Origin: Clostridium sardiniense | GTDB lineage: Bacteria; Bacillota; Clostridia; Clostridiales; Clostridiaceae | Direction: 5' to 3' | NCBI RefSeq assembly: GCF_016907995.1 | Contig: NZ_JAFBDA010000004.1 | Location: forward strand, 1-64,000 | DNA: 64,000 nucleotides | Shown here: in pieces, positions 27,982-40,915 of the stretch | Numbering within the stretch: position 1 is the stretch's first letter | How the letters are laid out: every line of letters begins with the position of its first letter | The notes under the pieces: model-generated | What the model was told of the DNA's origin: nothing | Databases searched by the model: none | What the model saw: only the letters and a program-made list of their open reading frames with translations | Translations under genes and position numbers: made by a program

Positions 27982-28136
27982 TCTTCTTCCCTCCGTTTAT
28001 TAATTTTTTATATTATCTATTATAATATACTATTATGAATAAATTACAAATCATAACAACTTAAGTATTATTTAATAACTATAAATTAATGTAAGTGCTA
28101 TAATATTATTAACATAATATTTAGGAGGATATACAC

Positions 28137-28835
28137 ATGAAAATAGCAGTAATCTCAGATATACACGGAAATCTTTACGCATTAATGAGAGCTTTAGAAG
28201 ATATAGAAGATCAAAAAGTAGATACTATAATTTGCTTAGGAGATTTAGTAGGATACGGACCTCATCCAAATGAAGTAGTTGCAATGATAAAAAGAAGAAA
28301 TATCATTTGTTTAAAGGGTAATTACGATGCTTCAGTTGTAGATGAAAATTACACTTTTATAAGAGAAAACAGCATAAACTCCTTCTCTCTACCTTGGGCG
28401 GTAGATGAGCTTAGAGCTGTAAATAAATTTTATTTAAATTCACTTCCAACTTCTATCACATTAGAATTTGAAGGAAAGAAAATTTTATTTGTTCACGGAA
28501 GTCCAAATAAAATCAATGAATATATGTTAGAAGATGGAGAGAATACTTCTGAGATTATGAAAAACCTAAAAGAAGATGTTTTAGTATGTGCTCATACTCA
28601 TATACCATCAGTAAAACGTTTTGGAGACAAGCTTTTTATAAATGATGGTAGCATAGGAAAACCTAAAATAGGACGTCCAAATCCAACTTACTGTATATTA
28701 GATATTGAAAATAATAGACCTATAAAATCTGAAATACGAGAAATTACTTACGAAGTTAAAAGAATAATAAAAGATATGACAATGCTTAAATTCCCTGAAA
28801 GTTTAATAAAGTCTTTTGAGACAGGCGTAGAATAA
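28137..28835 (+). CDS. Calcineurin-like metallophosphoesterase (YfcE/MJ0936 type)
   Basis: 232 aa. All dimetal motifs are present: ISDIHGN, GDLVGYGP, KGNYD, VHGSP and CAHTHIP. Such single-domain enzymes hydrolyse phosphodiesters; the substrate cannot be told from sequence. GGAGG seven bases before the ATG. Monocistronic with a strong terminator at 28857-28895. Confidence 0.9.
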   Translation: MKIAVISDIHGNLYALMRALEDIEDQKVDTIICLGDLVGYGPHPNEVVAMIKRRNIICLKGNYDASVVDENYTFIRENSINSFSLPWAVDELRAVNKFYLNSLPTSITLEFEGKKILFVHGSPNKINEYMLEDGENTSEIMKNLKEDVLVCAHTHIPSVKRFGDKLFINDGSIGKPKIGRPNPTYCILDIENNRPIKSEIREITYEVKRIIKDMTMLKFPESLIKSFETGVE

Positions 28836-28856
28836 CTAAGCTAACAATTATAATGA

Positions 28857-28895
28857 GGGCTTATATAAATTATAATATCATATTTATATAAGCCC
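28857..28895 (+). terminator. Terminator of the metallophosphoesterase gene
   Basis: Arms GGGCTTATATAAAT (28857-28870) and ATTTATATAAGCCC (28882-28895), followed by CTTTG. It also faces the end of the convergent b5-like gene. Confidence 0.8.
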
Positions 28896-28922
28896 CTTTG
28901 TCAATTGTAAATCACTATTACT

Positions 28923-29399
28923 CTACTGTCTTAACACTCCAACCTTCCTCAAATTCATAAGTACTTTCCTGTCTCCATTGTGACATTCTTTAAAGTTTTT
29001 GCTTGCATCTGTTCCAGGTCTTACTCCAAAATGATTTCCATCTTCAAATCCCATAATACCTGTCACATCATAAACAGTTCCATCTATAGCTATATAAGCT
29101 GATGCTCCATTTTGACCATTATATTTTGCTAAATCCATCATAGTAAATTCCCTACCTGCTCTATCAGCGTCATTAGGTTCTTCGTTAATCTCTCTGTAGC
29201 CTCTATATCCTCTGAAGCTATTTTCTTCTACTTCAATATCTAATTTTTTTTCTTCCTCTAATATGATATCTAAATCTTCAATTACATTCTTGATATCTTC
29301 TAAAATTTCCTCCCTATCTTCTTCTCCTCTGTAAAAAAGTCTGTTTTTTAATTCATTAAGCTCACTATTTTTCTTCATTATAAGCTTCTCAAGTATCAT
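28923..29399 (-). CDS. Cytochrome b5-like heme-binding domain protein
   Basis: 158 aa. The N-terminal 75 residues are charged and mostly helical (coiled-coil like). Residues about 84-157 form a cytochrome b5/steroid-binding-like domain: FTMMDLAKYNGQNGASAYIAIDGTVYDVTG. The two likely axial ligands are His123 (GNHFGV) and His140 (KECHNGD); the classical HPGG is absent, as in the small clostridial members. No signal peptide. Whether it binds heme in an organism without an evident respiratory chain here is unknown. Confidence 0.82.
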   Translation of the reverse strand: MILEKLIMKKNSELNELKNRLFYRGEEDREEILEDIKNVIEDLDIILEEEKKLDIEVEENSFRGYRGYREINEEPNDADRAGREFTMMDLAKYNGQNGASAYIAIDGTVYDVTGIMGFEDGNHFGVRPGTDASKNFKECHNGDRKVLMNLRKVGVLRQ

Positions 29400-29496
29400 A
29401 AAACTTCTCCTATAACATTAATATATAAGTAATATATGCTAAGTAAGTTGCATTTGTTAGAAAAGTATTGTAAAATCAATTTAATATAATATTATT

Positions 29497-29780
29497 TTTA
29501 AAATAACTGTGACGAGAAGAGTAAACTTAGGAAGTAGTCTTAGCGAGTAAGGGATGGTGTAAGCCTTATATGAAGCCTATTTTGAAGAACATCTCCGAGT
29601 TTCTAACCGAAAGCATTTATTGTTAGTAGACTTAGACGGAATTTTCTAGACCGTTAACTTCTAGAAGGGCATAATTAAATGTGCCTACATTTTGAGTTGG
29701 CTATAAATTTTATAGCAATTTGGGTGGTACCGCGATAGTATCCTTTCGTCCCATAATTTTGGGGATGAGAGGTTTTTTTA
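29497..29780 (+). promoter_or_regulatory. T-box leader (tRNA-Asn sensing) of asnS
   Basis: Untranslated leader with the T-box core TGGGTGGTACCGCG at 29721-29734, followed by a terminator hairpin (29742-29779: CCTTTCGTCCC pairing with GGGGATGAGAGG, then T7). The upstream part (about 29510-29620) is a stem I region with AGGAAGTAG and GGATGGTG elements; an AAC triplet at 29605-29607 is a candidate Asn specifier but I could not confirm the fold. TATAAT stands at 29485-29490. Uncharged tRNA-Asn would favour the antiterminator. Confidence 0.92.
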
Positions 29781-29820
29781 TTTTATAAAAAAGATTTTTA
29801 AAATTACAGGAGGTAATATA

Positions 29821-31215
29821 ATGGATAAAAATACTTTAGTAAAGTCAATTTACAGAAATACTTCAGATTACTTAGATAAAGAAGTGTCTATAACTGGTTG
29901 GATAAGAACTTTAAGAGCTTCAAATGCTTTTGGTTTCATAGAAGTTAATGATGGTTCTTTCTTTAAGAATATCCAAATTGTTTTTGATAACAAATTAGAT
30001 AATTTTAAAGAAATATCAAAACTTCCAATCTGCTCATCATTAAAAGTAGTTGGTACTTTAGTTGAAACTCCAAATGCAAAACAACCATTTGAAATTCAAG
30101 CTAAAGAAATAGTAATTGAAGGGATGTCAGATTCAGATTATCCTCTTCAAAAGAAAAGACATACTTTTGAGTACTTAAGAACAATAGCGCACTTAAGACC
30201 TAGAAGTAATGCTTTCTCAGCAGTATTTAGAGTAAGATCAGTTGCAGCTTACGCTATTCATAAGTTCTTCCAGGATCAAGGATTTGTTTATACTCATACT
30301 CCAATCCTTACTGGAAGTGACTGCGAAGGTGCAGGAGAAATGTTTAGAGTAACAACTCTTGATTTAAATGATGTTGCTAAAACTGAAGAAGGAGCTATTG
30401 ATTACACTCAAGATTTCTTTGGAAAAGAAACTAACCTTACAGTTTCAGGACAATTAAATGGTGAATCATATGCTTTAGCATTTAGAAACATTTATACATT
30501 CGGACCAACATTTAGAGCAGAAAATTCAAATACAGCAAGACACGCAGCAGAGTTCTGGATGGTTGAACCTGAAATATCATTTGCTGATTTAGAAGACAAC
30601 ATGAAGCTTGCAGAAGAAATGCTTACTTACGTAATTAAGTATGTAATGAAAGAATGTCCAGAAGAAATAGAATTCTTCAATAAGTTCATCGATAAAGGAT
30701 TAGTTGAAAGACTAAACCATGTTGCAAACTCAGACTTTGCTAGAGTTACTTATACAGATGCAGTTGAAATATTAAAAAATTGTGGTAAGAAGTTTGACTA
30801 CCCAGTTGAATGGGGAATTGACCTTCAAACAGAACATGAAAGATTCTTAACAGAAGAACATTTCAAAAAGCCACTATTTGTAACTGATTATCCAAAGGAT
30901 ATCAAGGCATTCTACATGAGAATGAATGATGATAATAAAACAGTTGCTGCTATGGATCTTTTAGTTCCTGGAATAGGAGAAATCATTGGTGGTAGCCAAA
31001 GAGAAGAAAGACTTGACCTATTAAAGCAAAGAATGGCAGAACTTAACTTAAACGAAGAAGATTACTGGTGGTACTTAGAGCTTAGAAAGTACGGAGAAAC
31101 TAAGCACTCAGGATACGGACTTGGATTCGAAAGATTAATAATGTATATCACTGGTATGTCAAATATCAGAGACGTAATACCATTCCCAAGAACAACTGGT
31201 CAATCAGACTTCTAA
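29821..31215 (+). CDS. asnS: Asparaginyl-tRNA synthetase
   Basis: 464 aa, full length. N-terminal OB-fold anticodon domain (about 15-105; [25 protein letters not shown]), then class II catalytic core with motif 1 around [16 protein letters not shown], motif 2 [21 protein letters not shown] and motif 3 [12 protein letters not shown]. The NTARH and absence of the Asp-specific features favour Asn, agreeing with the T-box. AGGAGG nine bases before ATG. Monocistronic; terminator follows. Confidence 0.97.
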   Translation: MDKNTLVKSIYRNTSDYLDKEVSITGWIRTLRASNAFGFIEVNDGSFFKNIQIVFDNKLDNFKEISKLPICSSLKVVGTLVETPNAKQPFEIQAKEIVIEGMSDSDYPLQKKRHTFEYLRTIAHLRPRSNAFSAVFRVRSVAAYAIHKFFQDQGFVYTHTPILTGSDCEGAGEMFRVTTLDLNDVAKTEEGAIDYTQDFFGKETNLTVSGQLNGESYALAFRNIYTFGPTFRAENSNTARHAAEFWMVEPEISFADLEDNMKLAEEMLTYVIKYVMKECPEEIEFFNKFIDKGLVERLNHVANSDFARVTYTDAVEILKNCGKKFDYPVEWGIDLQTEHERFLTEEHFKKPLFVTDYPKDIKAFYMRMNDDNKTVAAMDLLVPGIGEIIGGSQREERLDLLKQRMAELNLNEEDYWWYLELRKYGETKHSGYGLGFERLIMYITGMSNIRDVIPFPRTTGQSDF

Positions 31216-31227
31216 TATATTTAATAG

Positions 31228-31261
31228 AAAAAGAATGAGTCAATAAGACTCATTCTTTTTT
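31228..31261. terminator. Bidirectional terminator between asnS and lacZ
   Basis: Arms AAAAAGAATGAGTC and GACTCATTCTTTTT around an AATAA loop (31242-31246). A run on the left and T run on the right suit both converging genes. Confidence 0.88.
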
Positions 31262-31312
31262 AGTTTATTTAAAAATCTCTTTTTAAAACAAATTACCTCT
31301 ATTTCTATTTAT

Positions 31313-34390
<3,078 letters not shown>

Positions 34391-34423
34391 TTATCTACTT
34401 AATAATTATCTTATATTCTAAAA

Positions 34424-35971
<1,548 letters not shown>

Positions 35972-36034
35972 TTATTTATAACCTTTTAATTATTCCATAA
36001 TCCAAAGTCAATATCCTAACCACTTCGGTAAACC

Positions 36035-36104
36035 TTTACAAATGATGTAAAAAATAATAGAATCCTGTATATACTATTTTGCATCTATTTGTAAATATAT
36101 TTAC
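36035..36104. promoter_or_regulatory. Two inverted repeats in the permease/araC divergent region
   Basis: TTTACA-N5-TGTAAA at 36035-36051 and the palindrome GTAAATATATTTAC at 36091-36104. Both share the TTTAC/GTAAA arm, and their centres are about 54 bp apart. They lie between the divergent permease-lacZ operon and the AraC-type regulator, a natural place for operators. No binding protein can be assigned from sequence. Confidence 0.45.
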
Positions 36105-36233
36105 TAGATGGTAAAATTATATTGTATTGAATATTTTTTCTAATTACATTTTATATTCTATCAAAGATTTTTTCGATTACATTTTGTTGTATTAATTTTC
36201 ACTTTTGTTGCATCTTTTAAGGAGGTTTTCATC

Positions 36234-37067
36234 ATGGGAGATTTTGTTGGATTATTTAAGACTAACAACAGACCTAGCAAAGAACTATTTATTTACGAGT
36301 GTGGTTATGAAGATTGTAAAGCCACAAAGCCCTTTGAATATGTACCTATAGATTACTATCTAATTCACTATATTGTAGAAGGTGAAGGCATAGCAACTAT
36401 AGATGGAATAGAATATCACTTAAAAAAAGGTGATGGCTTTTTAATTCCACCTCAAGTTAAAAATAAATACTTTCCTTGTGAAGATAATCCCTGGAAATAT
36501 AAATGGATAGGATTTAATGGTACTGAATGCAAGTCATTGCTTAAATTATGTGGTTTTTCAAATGATAACTATGTTTTTAATTATCAGAAAGACAAATCCA
36601 TTAATTCTTATTTTGATAAAATATTTGAATATTGTAATACTGGTGATCCATTTCTTGCTATAGGTTATCTTTATTTATTTTTAGGGACTCTTATAAGCGA
36701 ATATGATAATAAGACAAGTAATTATAACGTTAGTAATTCAGCTACCTACGTTACTGAGGCATTAGATTTCATTCACAAAAATTATGATAAAGAAATATCT
36801 GTTGCAGATATAGCTGCTGAAGTAAATATCGATAGAAGTCACTTATTTAAACTTTTCAAATCAAATATGACAATGAGCCCACAGCAATATCTTATAAATT
36901 ATAGGTTAAATAAAGCTTGTGAACTTTTAAGAAAGAGCACTTCTTCTATAAATGAAATAGCATACTTAACTGGATTTAGTAGTCCATCATATTTTTCACG
37001 TATATTTACAAAGTATAATGGATTATCACCTATTAATTATAGAAATAAATTTATAAAAAATAAATAA
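36234..37067 (+). CDS. AraC-family transcriptional regulator
   Basis: 277 aa. N-terminal cupin sensor domain (about 15-155; LIHYIVEGEGIATIDGIEYHLKKGDGFLIPPQVKNKYFP) and two helix-turn-helix motifs at about 170-275 (ISVADIAAEVNIDRSHLFKLFKSNMTMSPQQYLINYRLNKACELLRKSTSSINEIAYLTGFSSPSYFSRIFTKYNGLSPINYR). The layout is that of MelR/RafR-like sugar regulators. AAGGAGG before the ATG. Divergent from the APC permease-lacZ operon, which it probably activates. Confidence 0.93.
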   Translation: MGDFVGLFKTNNRPSKELFIYECGYEDCKATKPFEYVPIDYYLIHYIVEGEGIATIDGIEYHLKKGDGFLIPPQVKNKYFPCEDNPWKYKWIGFNGTECKSLLKLCGFSNDNYVFNYQKDKSINSYFDKIFEYCNTGDPFLAIGYLYLFLGTLISEYDNKTSNYNVSNSATYVTEALDFIHKNYDKEISVADIAAEVNIDRSHLFKLFKSNMTMSPQQYLINYRLNKACELLRKSTSSINEIAYLTGFSSPSYFSRIFTKYNGLSPINYRNKFIKNK

Positions 37068-37071
37068 AATA

Positions 37072-37120
37072 CACCAGATTTTTATACAAGCTTTATTAAG
37101 CTATATACAAAAATCTGGTG
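37072..37120 (+). terminator. Terminator of the araC-type gene
   Basis: Long hairpin with outer arms CACCAGATTTTT (37072-37083) and AAAAATCTGGTG (37109-37120) and an inner AGCTT/AAGCT pair, followed by CTTATATTTTA. Confidence 0.75.
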
Positions 37121-37128
37121 CTTATATT

Positions 37129-37180
37129 TTATCCACAATATTAAATTCTATTGGCTATTTATCCACATATTTGTGTATAA
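37129..37180. promoter_or_regulatory. Cluster of three DnaA boxes
   Basis: Two perfect TTATCCACA boxes on the plus strand (37129-37137, 37159-37167), exactly 30 bp apart, and one inverted TTATACACA (37172-37180 read on minus) that also fits TTATNCACA. A weaker fourth, with two mismatches, may lie at about 37184-37192. The cluster fills the gap between two 3' ends, with no promoter need. Confidence 0.7.
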
Positions 37181-37194
37181 CTTCTATGGATATC

Positions 37195-38316
37195 TTATAA
37201 AAGTCTTATAACATTCTCAACTGTTTTCTCTAAATTTTTAGTTCCATCTTTTAGTGCTTCATCTAATGTTATAACTCCAGGCGTAATAGAAAATATAGCA
37301 TTAATTCCTATTTCATAAAGATTTTCGGATCCTTCTAAAATTCTTCCTCCAAAAGCAATTGACTTTACACCTTTAGCTTTTGCAACTACAGAAACTCCCA
37401 TTGGCGTCTTTCCATAAATAGTTTGATCATCAATACTACCCTCACCTGTAAGTAATAAGTCTGCACCTTCTAATTTTTCTTCTAATCTAGTATGCTCTAT
37501 TACAATATCAATTCCTCTTTTGAGCTTTCCATCCAAAAATGCTAGAAGTGCAGCTCCAAGGCCTCCAGCCGCTCCAGCTCCTTCTACATCCTTTATATCT
37601 TTGCCTAAATATTCTTTAATTTTTTCTGCATAATGCTCTAGATTTTTATCAAGTTCTAAGACCATCTCTTCTGTTGCGCCTTTTTGTGGTCCAAAAATAT
37701 GAGATGCTCCAAATTTTCCACAAAGTGGATTAGTTACATCACAAGCAACTTCTATATCTATATCCTTTAATCTTTTATCTAATTCTGATATATCTATTTT
37801 AGAAAGTTTTCCGAGCTCTCCTCCTCCGAAAGAAAGTTCATTACCATCCTTATCAAGTAATCTTCCGCCTAATGCTTGAACCATACCTGCTCCACCATCA
37901 TTAGTAGCACTTCCTCCAATTCCAATAACAATTCTTTCAGCACCTAAATCTAATGCTCTTTTTATTATCTGCCCAGTACCATATGTTGTTGAAATCATAG
38001 GATTTCTTTTATCTCTATCTACAAGTGCAATTCCACTTGCTTCTGCCATTTCAATTACTGCAGTTTTTGAGTTTCCAAGCATTCCAAATTTAGCTTCCAC
38101 ATCATTTCCTAAAGGCCCTTTTACCATGACTTTTGAAATTGATCCATTTGTCGCCCAAACTAAAGCTTCAACTGTTCCTTCTCCTCCATCTGCCATAGGT
38201 ACCTTAATACATTCTGCATCTTTTATTACTTTTTTTATTCCTCGCTCCATCGCATCACACGCTTCCTTTGAAGTCATGCTCTCTTTGAAAGAATCTGGTG
38301 CTAATACAAATTTCAT
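37195..38316 (-). CDS. Glycerate kinase (GarK/GlxK family)
   Basis: 373 aa, family length. Signatures: LAPDSFKESMTSKEACDAMERGI at the start, PMADGGEGTVEAL, GGSATNDGGAGMVQALGGRLLD, GAAGGLGAALLAFL and LLLTGEGSIDDQTIYGKTP. It phosphorylates glycerate (usually to 2-phosphoglycerate) feeding glycolysis. It is the last gene after the GntP-family transporter and the CdaR regulator, all on the minus strand, forming a glycerate/sugar-acid use cassette. Confidence 0.93.
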   Translation of the reverse strand: MKFVLAPDSFKESMTSKEACDAMERGIKKVIKDAECIKVPMADGGEGTVEALVWATNGSISKVMVKGPLGNDVEAKFGMLGNSKTAVIEMAEASGIALVDRDKRNPMISTTYGTGQIIKRALDLGAERIVIGIGGSATNDGGAGMVQALGGRLLDKDGNELSFGGGELGKLSKIDISELDKRLKDIDIEVACDVTNPLCGKFGASHIFGPQKGATEEMVLELDKNLEHYAEKIKEYLGKDIKDVEGAGAAGGLGAALLAFLDGKLKRGIDIVIEHTRLEEKLEGADLLLTGEGSIDDQTIYGKTPMGVSVVAKAKGVKSIAFGGRILEGSENLYEIGINAIFSITPGVITLDEALKDGTKNLEKTVENVIRLL

Positions 38317-38346
38317 GGTAACTTTTCTCCTTCCTTTAACTATATC

Positions 38347-39603
38347 TTAAAGTATGAATCCAAATATTATTGTTGATACAATTGTCATTGTCAACCCAAC
38401 TAATGATTCATATGGTATAAGTTTTAATCTTTCTTTCATATCCATTGATACACTTCCTCCAGTTGCATGGAAGAAACTACCGTGTGGCAAATGATCTAAT
38501 ACTGTTGCTCCAACATGAATCATTGCAGCTGTTGCAAGTGGTGTTACTCCAAGTCCAACAATCGTAGGTCCAAATACTGATGTTGCAACTGCTGTACCTG
38601 ATGTTGTTGAAGCTGTTGCAGCTGACATTAATATACCTGATATAGGTGCTAATGCAAAACTTGGTAATCCTAGTGCATTAACTCCTTGTATTATTACATC
38701 TTTAAGTCCTGAATTTGCTATTATTCCAGCTAATGTCCCAGTTCCTATTAAAAGAACTGCAACGCCTGTCATCTTTGCTAATCCAAATGTGGCATATCTA
38801 TTTAAATATCTTATTTTACCCATTGCTAATATCCCACATATTCCTCCAACTGGAAGTGCTATTAATGGATCAATAGCTATTCCTGCTATTGGTCTTAACA
38901 TTAAAAGTACTATTGCAACTATAGGTCCTAGAATAGCTGCAAAGAAACTAGGCATATTCTCTACTTCTTTTAATTTATCATCTTCATTTACGAAGGTTCC
39001 TTTTTGTTTTAATCTTTTTGAAATAATACATGTTATTATAATTCCGAAAATAGCTGGTATAATACCTGCAAGCATTACTGAAGTTAATGGAACTCCAAGA
39101 TTATCTGCTGCTGCAATAGTATTTGGATTTGGTGACATTATGTTTCCTGCTTTTCCTCCACCAACCATTGCTATTAATATTGCTGTTTTACTTAATTTTG
39201 ATTTTTGCGCTATAGCAAGTGCTATAGGTGAAACAGTTATTACTGCTACATCTACAAATATCCCAACCATTGTAAGTACTGTTGTGGCAATTGTTAATGC
39301 CATAAGTGCTCTTGATTCCCCTATTTTTTCAACAATAGTTTCTGCTATTTTAGCTGCGGCCCCTGATTCTATAAGCACACCAGCTAAAACTCCAGCTGTT
39401 AATATTCTAAGTATCGCAGGAATCATTCCCTTAGCGCCATCCATCATTAATGATACTGTTCCTGTAAGTCCTGCACCTCCAACTAATCCTCCAACAATTG
39501 CTCCAAGAATTAATCCATAAGCTGGGTGAACTTTTTTTACAATTAATACAATAGCTACTATCAATGCAACTACTGCTCCAAATGCTGTAACTGTAACATT
39601 CAT
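38347..39603 (-). CDS. GntP-family organic acid:H+ symporter
   Basis: 418 aa from the ATG at 39603; an ATG six codons upstream has the AAAGGAGAG site inside it. About 12-14 membrane segments, with GntP features such as NPNTIAAADNLGVPLTSVMLAGIIPAIFG, and the C-terminal MIHVGATVLDHLPHGSFFHATGGSVSMDMKERL. Family substrates are gluconate and related acids; glycerate is likely because of the kinase 30 bases downstream. Confidence 0.9.
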   Translation of the reverse strand: MNVTVTAFGAVVALIVAIVLIVKKVHPAYGLILGAIVGGLVGGAGLTGTVSLMMDGAKGMIPAILRILTAGVLAGVLIESGAAAKIAETIVEKIGESRALMALTIATTVLTMVGIFVDVAVITVSPIALAIAQKSKLSKTAILIAMVGGGKAGNIMSPNPNTIAAADNLGVPLTSVMLAGIIPAIFGIIITCIISKRLKQKGTFVNEDDKLKEVENMPSFFAAILGPIVAIVLLMLRPIAGIAIDPLIALPVGGICGILAMGKIRYLNRYATFGLAKMTGVAVLLIGTGTLAGIIANSGLKDVIIQGVNALGLPSFALAPISGILMSAATASTTSGTAVATSVFGPTIVGLGVTPLATAAMIHVGATVLDHLPHGSFFHATGGSVSMDMKERLKLIPYESLVGLTMTIVSTIIFGFIL

Positions 39604-39714
39604 CACTATCTCTCCTTTCATCTTATGTTATCATATCAATTGTAAAGGTTTTAGTAATCAATTTCATTATTACTTAAAACAAACTTCGTTAAATATTTTT
39701 GTTCAAATGCACAA

Positions 39715-40773
39715 TTAATTCTTAAGTTTATAACTTATATAACTTGATAAAAATTGAAATAAGTCAATATAATTTTCAAAATTTAACTCTGTCGCTTCCT
39801 CTATCTTATTTAATCTATAATTTAATGTATTTCTGTGTATGTGAAGTTTATCTGCCACTTTATTTTTTTCTCCATTCATATCAAAGTAAGCAATAAATGT
39901 TTCAAATAATTCTTCTCCTTCATTTTTAATTTTATACATTACTTCTTTATTCTCATCTTGAAAGAAAAAGTCATCCATATAATAAAAAAGTTTTATTTTG
40001 CTATAAAAATTTACTCTATCTTTTTCATATATTTTTTGTCCAATATTTAGTGCCTCAATACTTTCTATCAAAGAGTTTTGTAATATTTTATGGGGATTTC
40101 CAACCCCAATTGATATCTTATATTTGCTTAAGCTCTTATCGATCCTACTTACCTTTTCATTAAACTTATCATCAACTACAGCAATTATTGCAAATCTATT
40201 ATTTGATATATTTATAAAATACTCATTGCTGTTTATAATTTTATCTAGCTTTGTTTTTATTGCACTTTCATTTTCCCTTTGGTAATTTAAAATTATAACA
40301 GCTCTCCTTTTACTTAAATCTATACCTAATGATTTTCCCCTTTGTATAAAATCATTATCATATTCCTTATTTGAATACAATAATTCATATATATACTCTT
40401 CTTCCAATTGCTTCCTTATAAGATATTGATTTAATGTATATTCTTGATTTATTAAAAGTTCTGCTGTAACAGATACAAGTTTTGAAAACTGTCTAACCTC
40501 TTCTGGATCTCCAGTTATTCCTATAACACCTATTACCTTACCTCTAAAAAATATAGGAGTGTTAACACCAGGTTTAACGCCTCCTACTTCTTTATCTATT
40601 TCAGTAATACATTTTTTCTCTAATGTCTCAACTGCGCCTTTATGAATATCACCAATTCTATTATTATCTCCACTTCCAATAATAATGCCATTTTCATTCA
40701 TTATATTAACGTTATACGGAATGACTTCCATCATCTTTTTTGAAATATTTTGAGCCAATTCTTTGCTAAGCAT
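39715..40773 (-). CDS. CdaR-family sugar diacid/glycerate regulator
   Basis: 352 aa from the ATG at 40773, which is the one preceded by AGGAGGAG; an in-frame start 25 codons upstream has none. N-terminal sugar-diacid recognition domain (about 1-135; LAQNISKKMMEVIPYNVNIMNENGIIIGSGDNNRIGDIHKGA) and C-terminal PucR/CdaR helix-turn-helix (about 285-350; VADKLHIHRNTLNYRLNKIEEATELN). CdaR activates glycerate/glucarate genes in E. coli. It lies upstream of the transporter and kinase it probably controls. Confidence 0.9.
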   Translation of the reverse strand: MLSKELAQNISKKMMEVIPYNVNIMNENGIIIGSGDNNRIGDIHKGAVETLEKKCITEIDKEVGGVKPGVNTPIFFRGKVIGVIGITGDPEEVRQFSKLVSVTAELLINQEYTLNQYLIRKQLEEEYIYELLYSNKEYDNDFIQRGKSLGIDLSKRRAVIILNYQRENESAIKTKLDKIINSNEYFINISNNRFAIIAVVDDKFNEKVSRIDKSLSKYKISIGVGNPHKILQNSLIESIEALNIGQKIYEKDRVNFYSKIKLFYYMDDFFFQDENKEVMYKIKNEGEELFETFIAYFDMNGEKNKVADKLHIHRNTLNYRLNKIEEATELNFENYIDLFQFLSSYISYKLKN

Positions 40774-40867
40774 ATAGACTCCTCCTAATAATAAGTTTAT
40801 TAACTTAACATATTTTATAATATTATTTTCTTTAATACATTTTATCATACACCTATATCTTCTTACA

Positions 40868-40898
40868 TAAAAAAAAGCAGCTAAAAAGCTACTTTTTA
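40868..40898 (-). terminator. Terminator of the nrdG-pepA transcript
   Basis: AAAAAGCAGCT/AGCTACTTTTT hairpin with an internal mismatch, followed on the minus strand by eight T. It lies about 18 bases after the pepA stop. Confidence 0.75.
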
Positions 40899-40915
40899 AT
40901 AGAGGAAAATATTTA

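Noticed and set aside
38789..39520. 243-residue open frame on the plus strand inside the GntP transporter gene
   Set aside because: Shadow frame; the minus frame codes a clear transporter and has the ribosome binding site.
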